Shown: positions 1 through 8,058 of the stretch, in pieces
Position numbering within the stretch: the first letter of the stretch is position 1
Layout of the letters: each line of letters starts with the position of its first letter
Translations under genes and position numbers: made by a program
The notes under the pieces: generated by a model
What the model saw: the letters and a program-made list of their open reading frames with translations, nothing else
Databases searched by the model: none
What the model was told of the DNA's origin: nothing
Source: an uncultured Alphaproteobacteria bacterium
GTDB lineage: Bacteria > Pseudomonadota > Alphaproteobacteria > HIMB59
Length of the DNA stretch: 64,000 bases
Direction of reading: 5' to 3'
NCBI GenBank assembly: GCA_902521795.1
Contig: CABYSX010000001.1
Location: 1-64,000, forward strand

Positions 1-215
1 ACTTCAAGAGGGGTATTAAAAGCATAGGAACCGAAGCGTTTTTTGTTGATAATTGGTTGATTTTGCTCAAGAACCACACCACTGTCGTTATAAGCAAGCC
101 GGATGTTGGATGTTTCTCTGAAGTCTTTTTTTAAGAGTCGCTCACAAATCTCGGCTCCCCAACTCACGCTGGAGAAGAAAACCCAGACACCTACAAAAAT
201 CCCCCTTAGTAACAA
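1..215 (-). CDS. Exported protein of unknown function, C-terminus outside window
   Basis: This frame is open on the minus strand from just after the stop of the neighbouring 154-aa gene to the window edge, and is not in the ORF track. From a TTG at 215 it reads a hydrophobic stretch (LLLRGIFVGVWVFF), a likely signal peptidase site near SSVSWGA-E, and then an ordinary soluble composition with a conserved-looking NDSGVVLEQNQP segment. The gene would start two bases after the upstream stop, suggesting translational coupling. I do not recognise the family. The start is uncertain because no ATG lies in frame and the only purine-rich stretch lies downstream of the TTG. Confidence 0.45.
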   Translation of the reverse strand, partial: MLLRGIFVGVWVFFSSVSWGAEICERLLKKDFRETSNIRLAYNDSGVVLEQNQPIINKKRFGSYAFNTPLE

Positions 216-216
216 G

Positions 217-681
217 CTAAAGTGATTTTAGCACACTCTTAATTTTACTCAACTGATCATCCAATTTTTGGATATCTTGATAGATTTTCTCTTTTTCATG
301 AGGAACTATTTTCGCTCCCCCAGAGCTCTTCTCATCCATCGACTCACGCACCGCGTCCATTAAATCTCCCAGTCTTCCTCCGATCGCCAATATCTCTGAT
401 TGTACCTCACTTTCGCTTGCAGGTTTTTCAGGTTGCGCAGTTGCCAGGTAATCTTTTAGAAAATTACTAAAAGGAGTTTTTTGATAAATTTTTTGCATGG
501 CATGTTCTAAGAGAATGACGGTTCTAAATTGGATGTTCCTTTCATGGTCATCAGGATCGGCACACTTGTAGATATATGATTTAGACTTACCGGTAATCTC
601 TTGGATGTCTTGATCACTGAGATTTTTTAGGACATCTTTAAGGGTGTGTTCGATGGTGATAATTTCTTTAGTTTTAGACAT
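217..681 (-). CDS. Putative helix-turn-helix protein with C-terminal coiled coil
   Basis: A 154-residue soluble protein. Residues about 25-45 (DIQEITGKSKSYIYKCADP) read like a helix-turn-helix in which the KSKSYIYK segment would be the recognition helix, and residues 128-152 have heptad-like Leu/Ile spacing consistent with a short coiled coil. The ATG at 681 is preceded by a GTGGGG purine run that could serve as ribosome binding site. It is divergent from the HTH gene at 786 and apparently coupled to the exported protein downstream. A DNA-binding role is inference from the fold pattern; the family is not recognised. Confidence 0.6.
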   Translation of the reverse strand: MSKTKEIITIEHTLKDVLKNLSDQDIQEITGKSKSYIYKCADPDDHERNIQFRTVILLEHAMQKIYQKTPFSNFLKDYLATAQPEKPASESEVQSEILAIGGRLGDLMDAVRESMDEKSSGGAKIVPHEKEKIYQDIQKLDDQLSKIKSVLKSL

Positions 682-785
682 ACCCCACTATAGCAATTTA
701 TGATAAGGGGGTAATCAATAATCTCTGTCCAAAAGTAAAAAAGCTTTGGACTATTTTAAAAAATGCTTTCTCTCATAATAGGGAT

Positions 786-1106
786 ATGAAGTCTAATTAT
801 ATTACCCCTACTTTAACCGGAGGATCCTCCTCCGATAAAAAATTTGAACCTCAATCCCTAAGTAATATTGAGGAGTATTTGCGCTGCCTTGCTCAAATCA
901 GGGTAGAGAACAATATTTCAGTTGAGGATGTAATGCAGCATTTGAATTATTCTCGTAGCACCCTTGATGCTCTTGAACAAGGCGATCTGGAATTTATCCA
1001 GTATCCTCTGAACTACTTCTTTACCAGGCAGTATGCCTCTTATTTAAAGGTCCCCTTTCCTCAGCAGTTCCTAATGAGCCATTTCAAGCCAGGAGAGAAA
1101 AAGTAA
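786..1106 (+). CDS. RodZ-type HTH domain protein, short, soluble
   Basis: A 106-residue protein whose central part (residues about 30-95) resembles the N-terminal HTH_25 domain of RodZ: IRVENNISVEDVMQHL, then SRSTLDALEQGDLE, then a YFFTRQYASYLKV segment matching the RGFLRxYAxxL helix of that family. Unlike RodZ there is no transmembrane helix or periplasmic domain, so the gene encodes only a cytoplasmic HTH module. Its TAA overlaps the ATG of the next gene (TAATG), so it is the first gene of a three-gene operon with two exported proteins. Function unknown; a link to the envelope is only suggested by family and neighbours. Confidence 0.6.
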   Translation: MKSNYITPTLTGGSSSDKKFEPQSLSNIEEYLRCLAQIRVENNISVEDVMQHLNYSRSTLDALEQGDLEFIQYPLNYFFTRQYASYLKVPFPQQFLMSHFKPGEKK

Positions 1107-1633
1107 TGAGGGTTCTATTATTATTATTTATCAGTACTTTTTTAACTAATTGTACGTTGAAGGCTGAGAGTAACTCCATTCACCATGAGTTTGATAACTG
1201 GATACATATGGAGGCCAAGGAAGACAACCTCGATTTGGTCTTTAGCTTAGAGAACAGTGAACGAATGATTATTTTTATTGTCGATCCCAACTTAAGTTGT
1301 GATGCTCGGTTAGTTTACACAAATCGTGAATTTGACCCCCAGGATTTTGACGTCATGAGTGGTGAAACTTTCGATTGGATCCTCTCAGGGCAGACATACG
1401 ACGGCAAAGATGCCAGTCGATTAAACGCAGACGGATATGTTCGGTGGGAGCTAATGAGTTTTTACAAACATCACTTCTCCAAGCTTGAAGATTTGTTATC
1501 TAAAAGAGGGCAAATTTCATTTTCAATCAACGACCCTCTCAATCGATTTGAAAAACAGGAAATACAAATGAAAGCGAATGGACTTAGTTCTGCTCTTGTC
1601 AGTGCCCTTGATACTTGCCAAGGGTGGACATGA
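1106..1633 (+). CDS. Exported protein of unknown function
   Basis: A 175-residue protein with an N-terminal signal sequence (RVLLLLFISTFLTNC, then TLKAES). The LTNC could be a poor lipobox (Asn at -1 is atypical) or cleavage may follow LKA. The mature part is acidic and has single Cys residues around positions 62 and 171 that could pair in the periplasm. The start overlaps the previous stop by one base, and its own TGA overlaps the ATG of the next gene, so the three genes are translationally coupled. No family recognised. Confidence 0.6.
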   Translation: MRVLLLLFISTFLTNCTLKAESNSIHHEFDNWIHMEAKEDNLDLVFSLENSERMIIFIVDPNLSCDARLVYTNREFDPQDFDVMSGETFDWILSGQTYDGKDASRLNADGYVRWELMSFYKHHFSKLEDLLSKRGQISFSINDPLNRFEKQEIQMKANGLSSALVSALDTCQGWT

Positions 1634-2079
1634 TAAAAAAATTATTATGGTTACTCTTATTCATAAGTTGGTCTTTACCTATGAAGGCAGAAGAAAAACC
1701 TACGGCAATTTTTGTACTTGGTAGTTTAGATAATGACATAAAACAATTATTTAAAGAAACGATTAATGACCAGATACACAGTTATGCTCAAACAATCAGT
1801 GTGGGACCACAATCTAATATTTATGTTTTTCCCTATCGCAGTCAAGATCAGTGGCAAGTGGTAAGCCTCCAAGTAGAAGGCAATGAAAAGCATACAGACC
1901 TTCTTGGTCTTACTTTTGAGGGTCCCCCACTTCGATCTTTAGATGAAATCCGCCAGCTGGTCGGTCTAGATGGCTCCCTTAAATATATCGGTTGGAGTAG
2001 CTATGATGAGCTCCCTCCAGAAAAGGTTTTTATTGCTTCCAAAATTATCGCTCAAGATTATCTATACCTGTATTTTTAA
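1630..2079 (+). CDS. Exported protein of unknown function
   Basis: The ORF track begins at 1615, but the ATG at 1630 is the better start: it gives a clean signal peptide (MIKKLLWLLLFISWSLPMKA-EE) and overlaps the preceding stop as ATGA. The protein is then 149 residues, predicted periplasmic or outer-membrane associated, with no cysteines and no motif I can name. It is the last strongly supported gene of the 786-2079 operon. The neighbourhood (RodZ-like HTH plus two exported proteins) hints at an envelope function, but that is weak inference. Confidence 0.55.
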   Translation: MIKKLLWLLLFISWSLPMKAEEKPTAIFVLGSLDNDIKQLFKETINDQIHSYAQTISVGPQSNIYVFPYRSQDQWQVVSLQVEGNEKHTDLLGLTFEGPPLRSLDEIRQLVGLDGSLKYIGWSSYDELPPEKVFIASKIIAQDYLYLYF

Positions 2080-2116
2080 CAAAACCTCTGTAAGCGTTTT
2101 ACTCTTTGCTTGCTTG

Positions 2117-2266
2117 ATGTCTTTTCAAAGTGGTTTTGTCCCTTTAGTGGTCACAGTGGGTGTCTTATTATACAAGTGTGTGATCTTATTTTTTTATTTA
2201 ACCTACATTCATCAAAAATCATCAACACCATCGATAGCTGAAACCACCATTAATGACTCAATATAG
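2117..2266 (+). CDS. Possible small membrane protein
   Basis: The ORF track shows a 98-aa frame from 1970 whose first half overlaps the previous gene. From the ATG at 2117 it would encode 49 residues with a single hydrophobic segment (FVPLVVTVGVLLYKCVILFFYL). No convincing ribosome binding site is visible, and the 3' end overlaps the minus-strand zinc-ribbon gene by about 55 bp. It may be a real small membrane protein or a chance hydrophobic frame. Confidence 0.22.
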   Translation: MSFQSGFVPLVVTVGVLLYKCVILFFYLTYIHQKSSTPSIAETTINDSI

Positions 2267-2439
2267 CGCTTTTTACTACAATCATAGCAAATCGTAATCA
2301 TTTCATCGTTGATTTTATTGATATATTTCTTTGAGACTTCCTTGAGATCTCCGCATTCGGAACACTTATTATAAGGTATCTGATCTTTTTCAATTAATTC
2401 CTCTTTCCCGTTCCACCAGCCCATATCTATTACTATCAT
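2212..2439 (-). CDS. Small four-cysteine putative zinc-ribbon protein
   Basis: A 75-residue protein with two CxxC knuckles, C26-SE-C29 and C51-YD-C54, separated by 21 residues, the spacing of a zinc ribbon or similar treble-clef module. The N-terminal part is acidic (GKEELIEKDQ), and a second in-frame Met at residue 6 (MGWWNGKEE) is an alternative start. It stands alone between an exported-protein operon and the polyol ATPase. The function is not recognised; metal binding follows from the cysteine pattern. Confidence 0.55.
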   Translation of the reverse strand: MIVIDMGWWNGKEELIEKDQIPYNKCSECGDLKEVSKKYINKINDEMITICYDCSKKRYIESLMVVSAIDGVDDF

Positions 2440-2522
2440 AGGTAAAATATTCTTTGGAGATACATGCGCAAAAAAATTAAAAAAGTTGTTTATAACTCAA
2501 TTTTGAATGGATTATTAAGTTA

Positions 2523-2535
2523 TTGCAAATTGTAA
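2523..2535. promoter_or_regulatory. Candidate operator shared with the polyol binding-protein promoter
   Basis: TTGCAAATTGTAA lies about 55 bp upstream of the ABC ATPase start. It is a near-perfect dyad around a central A and closely matches ATGCAAATTGCAT (4556-4568) upstream of the binding-protein gene (shared core TGCAAATTG). Two copies ahead of two transporter genes that should work together suggest one regulator. No promoter elements near it are clear, and AT-rich DNA yields such words by chance. Confidence 0.35.
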
Positions 2536-2588
2536 GCTGAAATATTACATTTCATGTTCACTTGAAAAATCGCTCAGAGGAGGATGAA

Positions 2589-3671
2589 GTGGCTGATATA
2601 AAAATAGATAAGATAGATAAATTTTACGGTAACGTTCAAGTTATCAAAGATGTTTCTTTAGAAATAAAAAGTCAATCATTTACAGTTTTAGTTGGTCCCT
2701 CTGGTTGCGGAAAATCAACTATGCTCAGAATGATCGCAGGTTTAGAGGATATAAACTCAGGAACAATTTCAATAGATGGTACAGTTGTAAATGAGCTGCC
2801 TCCAAAAGAAAGAAACATTGCAATGGTATTTCAATCTTACGCTCTATATCCCCATATGACTGTATTTGACAATATGGCATTTGGATTAAAACTAGAGAAA
2901 AGATCAAAAGAAGAAATTGATGAACGTGTTCAAGAAGCTGCAAAAATTTTGCAAATTGAAGAGTATCTTAGTAGAAAACCAAAGCAATTATCTGGAGGTC
3001 AAAGACAAAGAGTGGCCATTGGAAGAGCTATTACTCGTAAACCAAAAGTATTTCTATTTGACGAACCACTGTCAAATTTAGATGCTGCTCTTCGTGTTCA
3101 AATGCGTGTTGAACTTGCCAAACTCCACGATAACTTAAATGCTACTATGATTTATGTTACACACGACCAAACTGAAGCTATGACTATGGCAGACGATATT
3201 GTTGTTTTAAATGAGGGTGTTGTTTCTCAAAAAGGATCACCATTGGACTTATACAACGGGCCAAATAATTTATTTGTTGGAGGCTTCATAGGCTCTCCAA
3301 AAATGAATTTTATTTCAACTAAAATAACAAGCAAAAGCCAAGGCAAGACTGAAGTTGACTTAATGGGATCATCAACAATAAACATATCAAAGACTTTATC
3401 TTCTGCTAATGAAGGTGACGCTGTGATGCTTGGCATAAGGCCCGAACACCTCATCATCAATGAAGAGAGTGATGGTAGCTGGGAGAGCAAAGTCTTCGTT
3501 GTGGAAAAATTAGGGTCTGGAACTTTCCTTTATCTTGAAAAAGAGGGAGAGCCTCTTGTGGTTCAAACTGATGGTGACTCGAATATTAAAGTCGGAGATA
3601 CAGTTAAAGTAGGATTTTCGGCGTCTCGTTGTCACATTTTTGACAAGTCGAGCCAAGAAGCTTTCAAATAA
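2589..3671 (+). CDS. Carbohydrate ABC transporter ATP-binding protein (UgpC/MsmK/SmoK type)
   Basis: The ORF track starts at 2562, but a strong AGAGGAGG at 2576-2583 sits five bases before GTG 2589, giving the classic N-terminus (M)ADIKIDKIDKFYGN and 360 residues. Walker [10 protein letters not shown] is at about 36-44, the signature LSGGQRQR near 135, Walker B FLFDEP near 157, and a C-terminal TOBE-type regulatory domain includes GIRPEHL. This is the ATPase class that serves MalFG-type importers. It lies upstream of, and is separated by an opposite-strand SDR from, the polyol binding protein and permeases, which it probably energises. It could also serve the galactoside system at 45-48 kb, which lacks an ATPase. 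Confidence 0.93.
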   Translation: MADIKIDKIDKFYGNVQVIKDVSLEIKSQSFTVLVGPSGCGKSTMLRMIAGLEDINSGTISIDGTVVNELPPKERNIAMVFQSYALYPHMTVFDNMAFGLKLEKRSKEEIDERVQEAAKILQIEEYLSRKPKQLSGGQRQRVAIGRAITRKPKVFLFDEPLSNLDAALRVQMRVELAKLHDNLNATMIYVTHDQTEAMTMADDIVVLNEGVVSQKGSPLDLYNGPNNLFVGGFIGSPKMNFISTKITSKSQGKTEVDLMGSSTINISKTLSSANEGDAVMLGIRPEHLIINEESDGSWESKVFVVEKLGSGTFLYLEKEGEPLVVQTDGDSNIKVGDTVKVGFSASRCHIFDKSSQEAFK

Positions 3672-3711
3672 AAATTATTTTTTATCTTAGTTAGGGTCTA
3701 TTTTATATTAA

Positions 3712-4476
3712 TTATCTTGATGTGTATCCGCCGTCTACTACAAGTACTTCCCCAGTAACATAGCTTGAGGCAGGACTACATAAAAAGAGTGCGGCAGATG
3801 CAATTTCGTCTGGTTCTGCCATTCTGTTCATTGGAGTGAGTTCATTCCAAGTTGGATACCAATGCTCGTTTTCTTTTGGTAAATTAGTCATTTCTGTTCT
3901 GACATAACCAGGAGCAATAGCATTCACTCGAATGTTTTGATTGGCATAATCACTCGCTAAACTTTTCGTCATCATATGGACTGCAGCTTTAGATGCATTG
4001 TAAGCTGTTTGAGGTTGAGGAATGTTTGACACTAAACCTGAAATAGACCCAATATTTAAAATAACTCCCTCACCTTGTTTTTTCATGGGTGGAATAACTG
4101 AGCGACACATACGAAAAACTGCATCAACATTAAGATTCATAATTTTATCGAGCAAATCGTCATTAAATTCTTCTGTATCGCCGTGCTGAGCAACACCAGC
4201 GTTATTAACAAGGATATCGATTTTCCCGTGTTTATCTAAAGTATGGTCTATGGCTTTTTGAGGAACCGATCTGTCGATTAAATCCCCCTCATAAAAAGAA
4301 ACTTCATAATTAGCTTTTTTTAGTTCTTCTATTCCTCCGAAGGGGTCTGTTCTATTAATTATAACTAATTTTGCACCAGCCTCACCGAGAGCATGAGCTA
4401 TAGATAACCCAATTCCTCTTGTGCCTCCTGTTATAAGAGCTACTTTTCCATCAAGTTTATATTTTTCTAAAAACAT
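3712..4476 (-). CDS. SDR family NAD(P)-dependent oxidoreductase, polyol/ketose type (copy 1)
   Basis: A classical short-chain dehydrogenase of 254 residues. The cofactor motif TGGTRGIG is at 16-23, NNAG at 91-94, catalytic Ser at 144/146 (NIGSISG), and Tyr159 and Lys163 (YNASK). The segment SNIPQPQTAYNASK resembles NAD(P)H-dependent ketose/polyol reductases (sorbose reductase, L-xylulose reductase, D-arabinitol dehydrogenase). It is nearly identical along its full length to the SDR at 9142-9906, also on the minus strand; the two flank the polyol transporter. It is likely to oxidise an imported polyol or reduce its ketose. The exact substrate cannot be read from sequence. Confidence 0.88.
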   Translation of the reverse strand: MFLEKYKLDGKVALITGGTRGIGLSIAHALGEAGAKLVIINRTDPFGGIEELKKANYEVSFYEGDLIDRSVPQKAIDHTLDKHGKIDILVNNAGVAQHGDTEEFNDDLLDKIMNLNVDAVFRMCRSVIPPMKKQGEGVILNIGSISGLVSNIPQPQTAYNASKAAVHMMTKSLASDYANQNIRVNAIAPGYVRTEMTNLPKENEHWYPTWNELTPMNRMAEPDEIASAALFLCSPASSYVTGEVLVVDGGYTSR

Positions 4477-4541
4477 TTTTGTAGAACAATAAACTTATCA
4501 TATTAAATAAAATAATGACAGTTTTGGGAAAATACCAATAA

Positions 4542-4600
4542 AAACATATGTTTAGATGCAAATTGCATGATGTTTACATTGTGACCATATGTAATATAAT
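4542..4600 (+). promoter_or_regulatory. Promoter with multiple dyad operators for the polyol binding-protein operon
   Basis: A sigma-70-like promoter reads TTTACA (4573-4578), 16 bp, TATAAT (4595-4600), about 75 bp upstream of the binding-protein ATG. Three dyads crowd it: the perfect palindrome AAACATATGTTT (4542-4553), ATGCAA-A-TTGCAT (4556-4568), and TTACAT-N9-ATGTAA (4574-4594) filling the spacer. The middle dyad recurs upstream of the ATPase at 2523. Operators inside and just upstream of a promoter fit repression by a dimeric regulator, with none encoded nearby. Seen directly; the regulator is inference. Confidence 0.6.
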
Positions 4601-4673
4601 TGAGACGTTTTTATATCTTGAAATTAGTTTCGTCTAATTAAAAAATAAAAACATTCTTATAGGAGGAAATAAT

Positions 4674-6098
4674 ATGAGAAAAATACTATTTGCCTTAGTG
4701 GCATCCATCTTCTCTTTTTCAGCAATGGCTGGCGGTCATGCTGATTGGTTTAAAGAAGCTGGTGCTCCTTACAAAGGCACGGTACTGCAAGGTGTAGCTG
4801 AAAATACACCTCCAGGACAATTTGCTGGTGAAGTTTTAGCAAAAGAATTTGAAAAACTTACTGGCATTAAAGTCCAATTAGAAAATACATCATGGGATCA
4901 GATGTATGATAAAGCAATTAAGGATATGGAAGCTAACTCAGGTATCTATGACTTTGTTTATATTGAACAAGACATTGTATATGACTACTTAAATAGAGAC
5001 TTCTTAGTTAATATTACCGAAGGTTTAGCTAACAATCCTGATCTTCAAGCACCTGGTGTAAGTCTAGATGACTTTACAACCTTCATCGATTATTTCAAAG
5101 ATGGATCAGGTGATGTGTTTGGTGTACCAATGGAAGCATTCATTAAAGTATACTTATACAGAAAAGATCTTTTTGAAAGAGCGGATGCTAAAGCTCAATT
5201 TAGAGCACAATATGGTTATGGTCTATCTCCAGCCACATCTTTTGAACAATACAGAGACAATGCTGAGTTCTTTACTCATTTCTGTGCTGAACAAGGTATG
5301 GAGTGTTGGGGAACAACAGTTCAAGGACACACAGGTCACCCAGCTTCAACTTATGAGTTCCTAGAATCAATTGCACCTTCTTTTGGTTTATATAACTGGG
5401 GTGTAAATATGGACTCTTACCAATCATGTGTTGAGAATGGTGGACAGTTAAACGGTGGAAGAGCTAAAGCTGCTCTTAACTTCTGGACACAATTATTACC
5501 ATTTGCTCCACCCGAGGCTCTTCAGAGTACTTGGAGTGAAGTTGGATCATCTTTCGCTGCAGGAAGAGCGGCTCAAGGATGGGTATATGGTGAAAATGCT
5601 GCATGGATTGCAACTGATGCTGAAAAATCAGCTGTTGTTGGAAATGTTGGTGTGATGTTACCTCCTACTGCACCCGGTGTTATGACACAAGCTGCATCAG
5701 GAAATGGTTACATTGGTTACTATGATGGAGGTGCCTATGGTATTCCTCACTCATCTAAAAACAAAGAGGCAACTATGCTTTGGTTGCAGTATGTTGCTTT
5801 AAATGAGCACCAAGCTGATTGGGCTATTGCTGGCGGACGTATCACACACAAAGATACATATGCAGACCCTAAAGTTATGGCTGTTGACGAGCAAGCAGAT
5901 GGTTACTTTACTCTTATGAGAGATACTGGCTTTTTATACGCTGGTGCTCCTCCGTTCCCATTCCATGGTGCGGGAAGAGGTGCGATTGACCCATTCATTT
6001 ACAGCGCTTTAGCAGGTGAAATGACACCTGAAGAAGCTCTTGATGGTGCGTGTCAAGCTTTAGACACAGTAATGGCTGACCTCGGTTACCAAAACTAA
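4674..6098 (+). CDS. ABC transporter periplasmic substrate-binding protein, polyol/sugar (family 1)
   Basis: A 474-residue extracellular solute-binding protein of the UgpB/MalE superfamily (COG1653). The signal peptide is MRKILFALVASIFSFSAMA-GG, and AGGAGG at 4663-4668 fixes the ATG. The mature protein has the family pattern: an early FAGEVLAKEFEKLTGIKV segment, the W-rich substrate lobe, and tandem aromatic positions. It is longer than typical maltose binders and resembles binding proteins linked to sugar alcohols. Adjacent genes encode two permeases and several polyol dehydrogenases, so a sugar alcohol (mannitol, sorbitol, arabinitol or xylitol) is the likely ligand; this is context inference. 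A strong hairpin follows the stop. Confidence 0.9.
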   Translation: MRKILFALVASIFSFSAMAGGHADWFKEAGAPYKGTVLQGVAENTPPGQFAGEVLAKEFEKLTGIKVQLENTSWDQMYDKAIKDMEANSGIYDFVYIEQDIVYDYLNRDFLVNITEGLANNPDLQAPGVSLDDFTTFIDYFKDGSGDVFGVPMEAFIKVYLYRKDLFERADAKAQFRAQYGYGLSPATSFEQYRDNAEFFTHFCAEQGMECWGTTVQGHTGHPASTYEFLESIAPSFGLYNWGVNMDSYQSCVENGGQLNGGRAKAALNFWTQLLPFAPPEALQSTWSEVGSSFAAGRAAQGWVYGENAAWIATDAEKSAVVGNVGVMLPPTAPGVMTQAASGNGYIGYYDGGAYGIPHSSKNKEATMLWLQYVALNEHQADWAIAGGRITHKDTYADPKVMAVDEQADGYFTLMRDTGFLYAGAPPFPFHGAGRGAIDPFIYSALAGEMTPEEALDGACQALDTVMADLGYQN

Positions 6099-6112
6099 TC
6101 AATACTTTTTTT

Positions 6113-6138
6113 AAGGGAGGCGCTAACGCCTCCCTTTT
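6113..6138 (+). terminator. Hairpin between binding protein and permease genes
   Basis: A perfect 10-bp stem AAGGGAGGCG / CGCCTCCCTT with a CTAA loop, followed by TT, lies 15 bp after the binding-protein stop and only 9 bp before the permease ATG. The GC-rich stem stands out against AT-rich surroundings. The short T-run and the permease start just downstream suggest an attenuator or mRNA-stabilising structure that lets the binding protein be made in excess, rather than a full stop. Confidence 0.8.
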
Positions 6139-6145
6139 ACTTTAA

Positions 6146-7027
6146 ATGCTTTCTAAAAATAAAACTGGCTGGCTACTTTTATCTCCAACAATATTGATTT
6201 TGGCTCTAGCAGGCTTACTTCCATTCATCTATGTCTTATATGTTGGTTTTTTTCAATGGAACCCTCTCGCCGTTGACCCCTCTCTTCAATTTGAAGGCTT
6301 CGCTTCAAATTATAGGAGACTTATATTTGATGAAGTATTTCTAGAGTCAATATGGCGTTCAATTAAATTTTCAGTGGTCACATTGACCATAGAACTTAGT
6401 CTTGGGTTTATACTTGCCCTCTCTTTATTAAGTTCATTTCCTTTAAAATCATTTTTTAGAAGTGTTCATACACTCCCTTTAGTTATCGCCCCTATTGTCG
6501 TTGGATCAATTTTTAAATTATTTACAGTGCAAGGATTGGGACCACTACCTCATATTTTAAAAGATTATTTTGGTTATACCTTAAATTACGGATTGAATGC
6601 TGATCAAGCTTTTTGGATGATAGTAATAATGGATGTATGGCACTGGACACCATTTGTAACTTTAACATTGCTTGCAGGTTTAAGTGCACTGCCCCAGGAC
6701 CCCTATGAATCTGCAAAAATAGACGGTGCGAATAATTTTCAAATTTTTACATATATAACTATTCCTATGATGGTTCCTGTTTTGATTGTGGTTATTTTTA
6801 TTAGATTAATGGACTCATTAAAGATTGTTGATGAGGTCTGGATGCTAACAGGTGGTGGTCCTGGATATGCAACACGCTTTACAGGTATTCACATTTGGAA
6901 AGAAGTGTTTGAAAAAAGGTATTATGGATTAGGTTCTGCAATGTCTATTTTATATTTATATATCACAATTGTTATTTGTTGGGTTTTATACAGTGTCATG
7001 GTCGCAAGGGGAAAAAATGAAGACTAA
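6146..7027 (+). CDS. ABC transporter permease, MalF/UgpA type
   Basis: A 293-residue inner-membrane permease. The N-terminus [29 protein letters not shown] is the characteristic first helix, followed by five further membrane segments. The EAA loop, which contacts the ATPase, reads [23 protein letters not shown] around residues 188-210. The start sits directly after the hairpin with no obvious Shine-Dalgarno sequence. The stop overlaps the next permease by 11 bp. It forms the heterodimeric channel with the downstream permease. Confidence 0.92.
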   Translation: MLSKNKTGWLLLSPTILILALAGLLPFIYVLYVGFFQWNPLAVDPSLQFEGFASNYRRLIFDEVFLESIWRSIKFSVVTLTIELSLGFILALSLLSSFPLKSFFRSVHTLPLVIAPIVVGSIFKLFTVQGLGPLPHILKDYFGYTLNYGLNADQAFWMIVIMDVWHWTPFVTLTLLAGLSALPQDPYESAKIDGANNFQIFTYITIPMMVPVLIVVIFIRLMDSLKIVDEVWMLTGGGPGYATRFTGIHIWKEVFEKRYYGLGSAMSILYLYITIVICWVLYSVMVARGKNED

Positions 7028-7871
7028 AAAAACTTTTTCTAAAATTGGAACAACTTTTCTTTGGAGTTTACTCACCATCATCACTTTATTTCCTATTTAC
7101 TGGATGGTTTTAGTATCTACAAGAACACCCGTTGAATTGTTTGGAAAACCAGATTTAAGTCCCACATTTTTTCAGAAGGTTCACTGGAAAAACTTTACAA
7201 AACCATTTCTTGATGGAATTTATGCTGACTATCTTTTTAATTCTATTATTGTTGCCACTTCAAATGCAGCATTAGTTACAATACTAGCACTAATGGCTAC
7301 CTATGCTCTCTCTCGATTTAAATTGCCTGGATCCGAAAGTATATTTTTTTGGACAATGACTAATAGAATGGCGCCTCCTGCAGCTTTTTTATTACCATTA
7401 TTTTTATTATTTTCTACTGTCTTTAAATTTGGAGACTTTACTTTATTTGATACAAAAATTGGATTAATTTTATTGTACTGTGTTTTTAACTTACCCTTTG
7501 CTATATGGCTTTTAAAAGGGATAATCGATGGTATACCAAAAGAATTAGATGAAGCAATGATAGTTGATGGCGCTAATTTATTTACAATTTTTAGAAAACT
7601 AATAATACCATTAGCAGCTCCAGGTATAGCAGTTACATCTTTACTTAGTTTTCTTTTTGCATGGAATGAGTATTTATTAGCATCAACTTTAACAAGTGTT
7701 TATGCAAGAACTATTCCTACTGGTTTATCAGAGTTTGTTACCACCACTGGAACTAACTGGGGAACTATGGCTGCAGTAGCATTAGTATCAATGTTACCTG
7801 CATTATTATTTTTATTTGCGGTTCAAAAACATATAGTAGCAGGATTAACATTTGGAGCAGTAAAAGGTTAA
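7017..7871 (+). CDS. ABC transporter permease, MalG/UgpE type
   Basis: The ORF track begins at 6969 inside the previous gene; ATG 7017, preceded by AAGGGG, gives the normal N-terminus [30 protein letters not shown] and 284 residues. Six membrane helices are readable, and the EAA loop is [27 protein letters not shown]. The C-terminal [16 protein letters not shown] is typical of MalG partners. It overlaps the upstream permease by 11 bp and is followed after one base by a 59-residue membrane protein. Confidence 0.92.
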   Translation: MKTKKTFSKIGTTFLWSLLTIITLFPIYWMVLVSTRTPVELFGKPDLSPTFFQKVHWKNFTKPFLDGIYADYLFNSIIVATSNAALVTILALMATYALSRFKLPGSESIFFWTMTNRMAPPAAFLLPLFLLFSTVFKFGDFTLFDTKIGLILLYCVFNLPFAIWLLKGIIDGIPKELDEAMIVDGANLFTIFRKLIIPLAAPGIAVTSLLSFLFAWNEYLLASTLTSVYARTIPTGLSEFVTTTGTNWGTMAAVALVSMLPALLFLFAVQKHIVAGLTFGAVKG

Positions 7872-7872
7872 T

Positions 7873-8052
7873 ATGAAAAAAAGAGGTTTTATTCCATTAA
7901 ATACTAATTGGTTTGATAGGCTATTTATTGGAGTAATAAGTTACGTTGCATTACAGTTATTCTGGATGAGATTTCTAGAAAGCTTCGTATCATTAAATTT
8001 TGCAATAGGAATAGGTCTATTGTGGATAATTTTTGTTATTTGGAAAGGATAA
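7873..8052 (+). CDS. Small membrane protein of polyol ABC cassette (59 aa)
   Basis: This gene is below the ORF-track cutoff. ATG 7873 lies one base after the permease stop, and the frame runs 59 codons to TAA 8050. It encodes MKKRGFIPLNTNWFD followed by two hydrophobic helices (FIGVISYVALQLFW and FAIGIGLLWIIFVIW), ending in WKG. Tight spacing on both sides (1 bp before, 6 bp after to the dehydrogenase), membrane character and a positively charged start support a real gene. It may be an accessory subunit of the transporter; I cannot assign it to a named family. Confidence 0.72.
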   Translation: MKKRGFIPLNTNWFDRLFIGVISYVALQLFWMRFLESFVSLNFAIGIGLLWIIFVIWKG

Positions 8053-8058
8053 TATAAC

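Noticed and set aside
774-779. CATAAT as a -10 for the 786 operon, with TTGGAC (746-751)
   Set aside because: The spacing is 22 bp, far from 17, and the start codon would lie within 7 bp of the -10; not convincing.
1970-2116. Upstream half of the 98-aa ORF-track frame
   Set aside because: It lies within the 1630-2079 gene in another frame and looks like a shadow; only the part from 2117 is kept, with low confidence.
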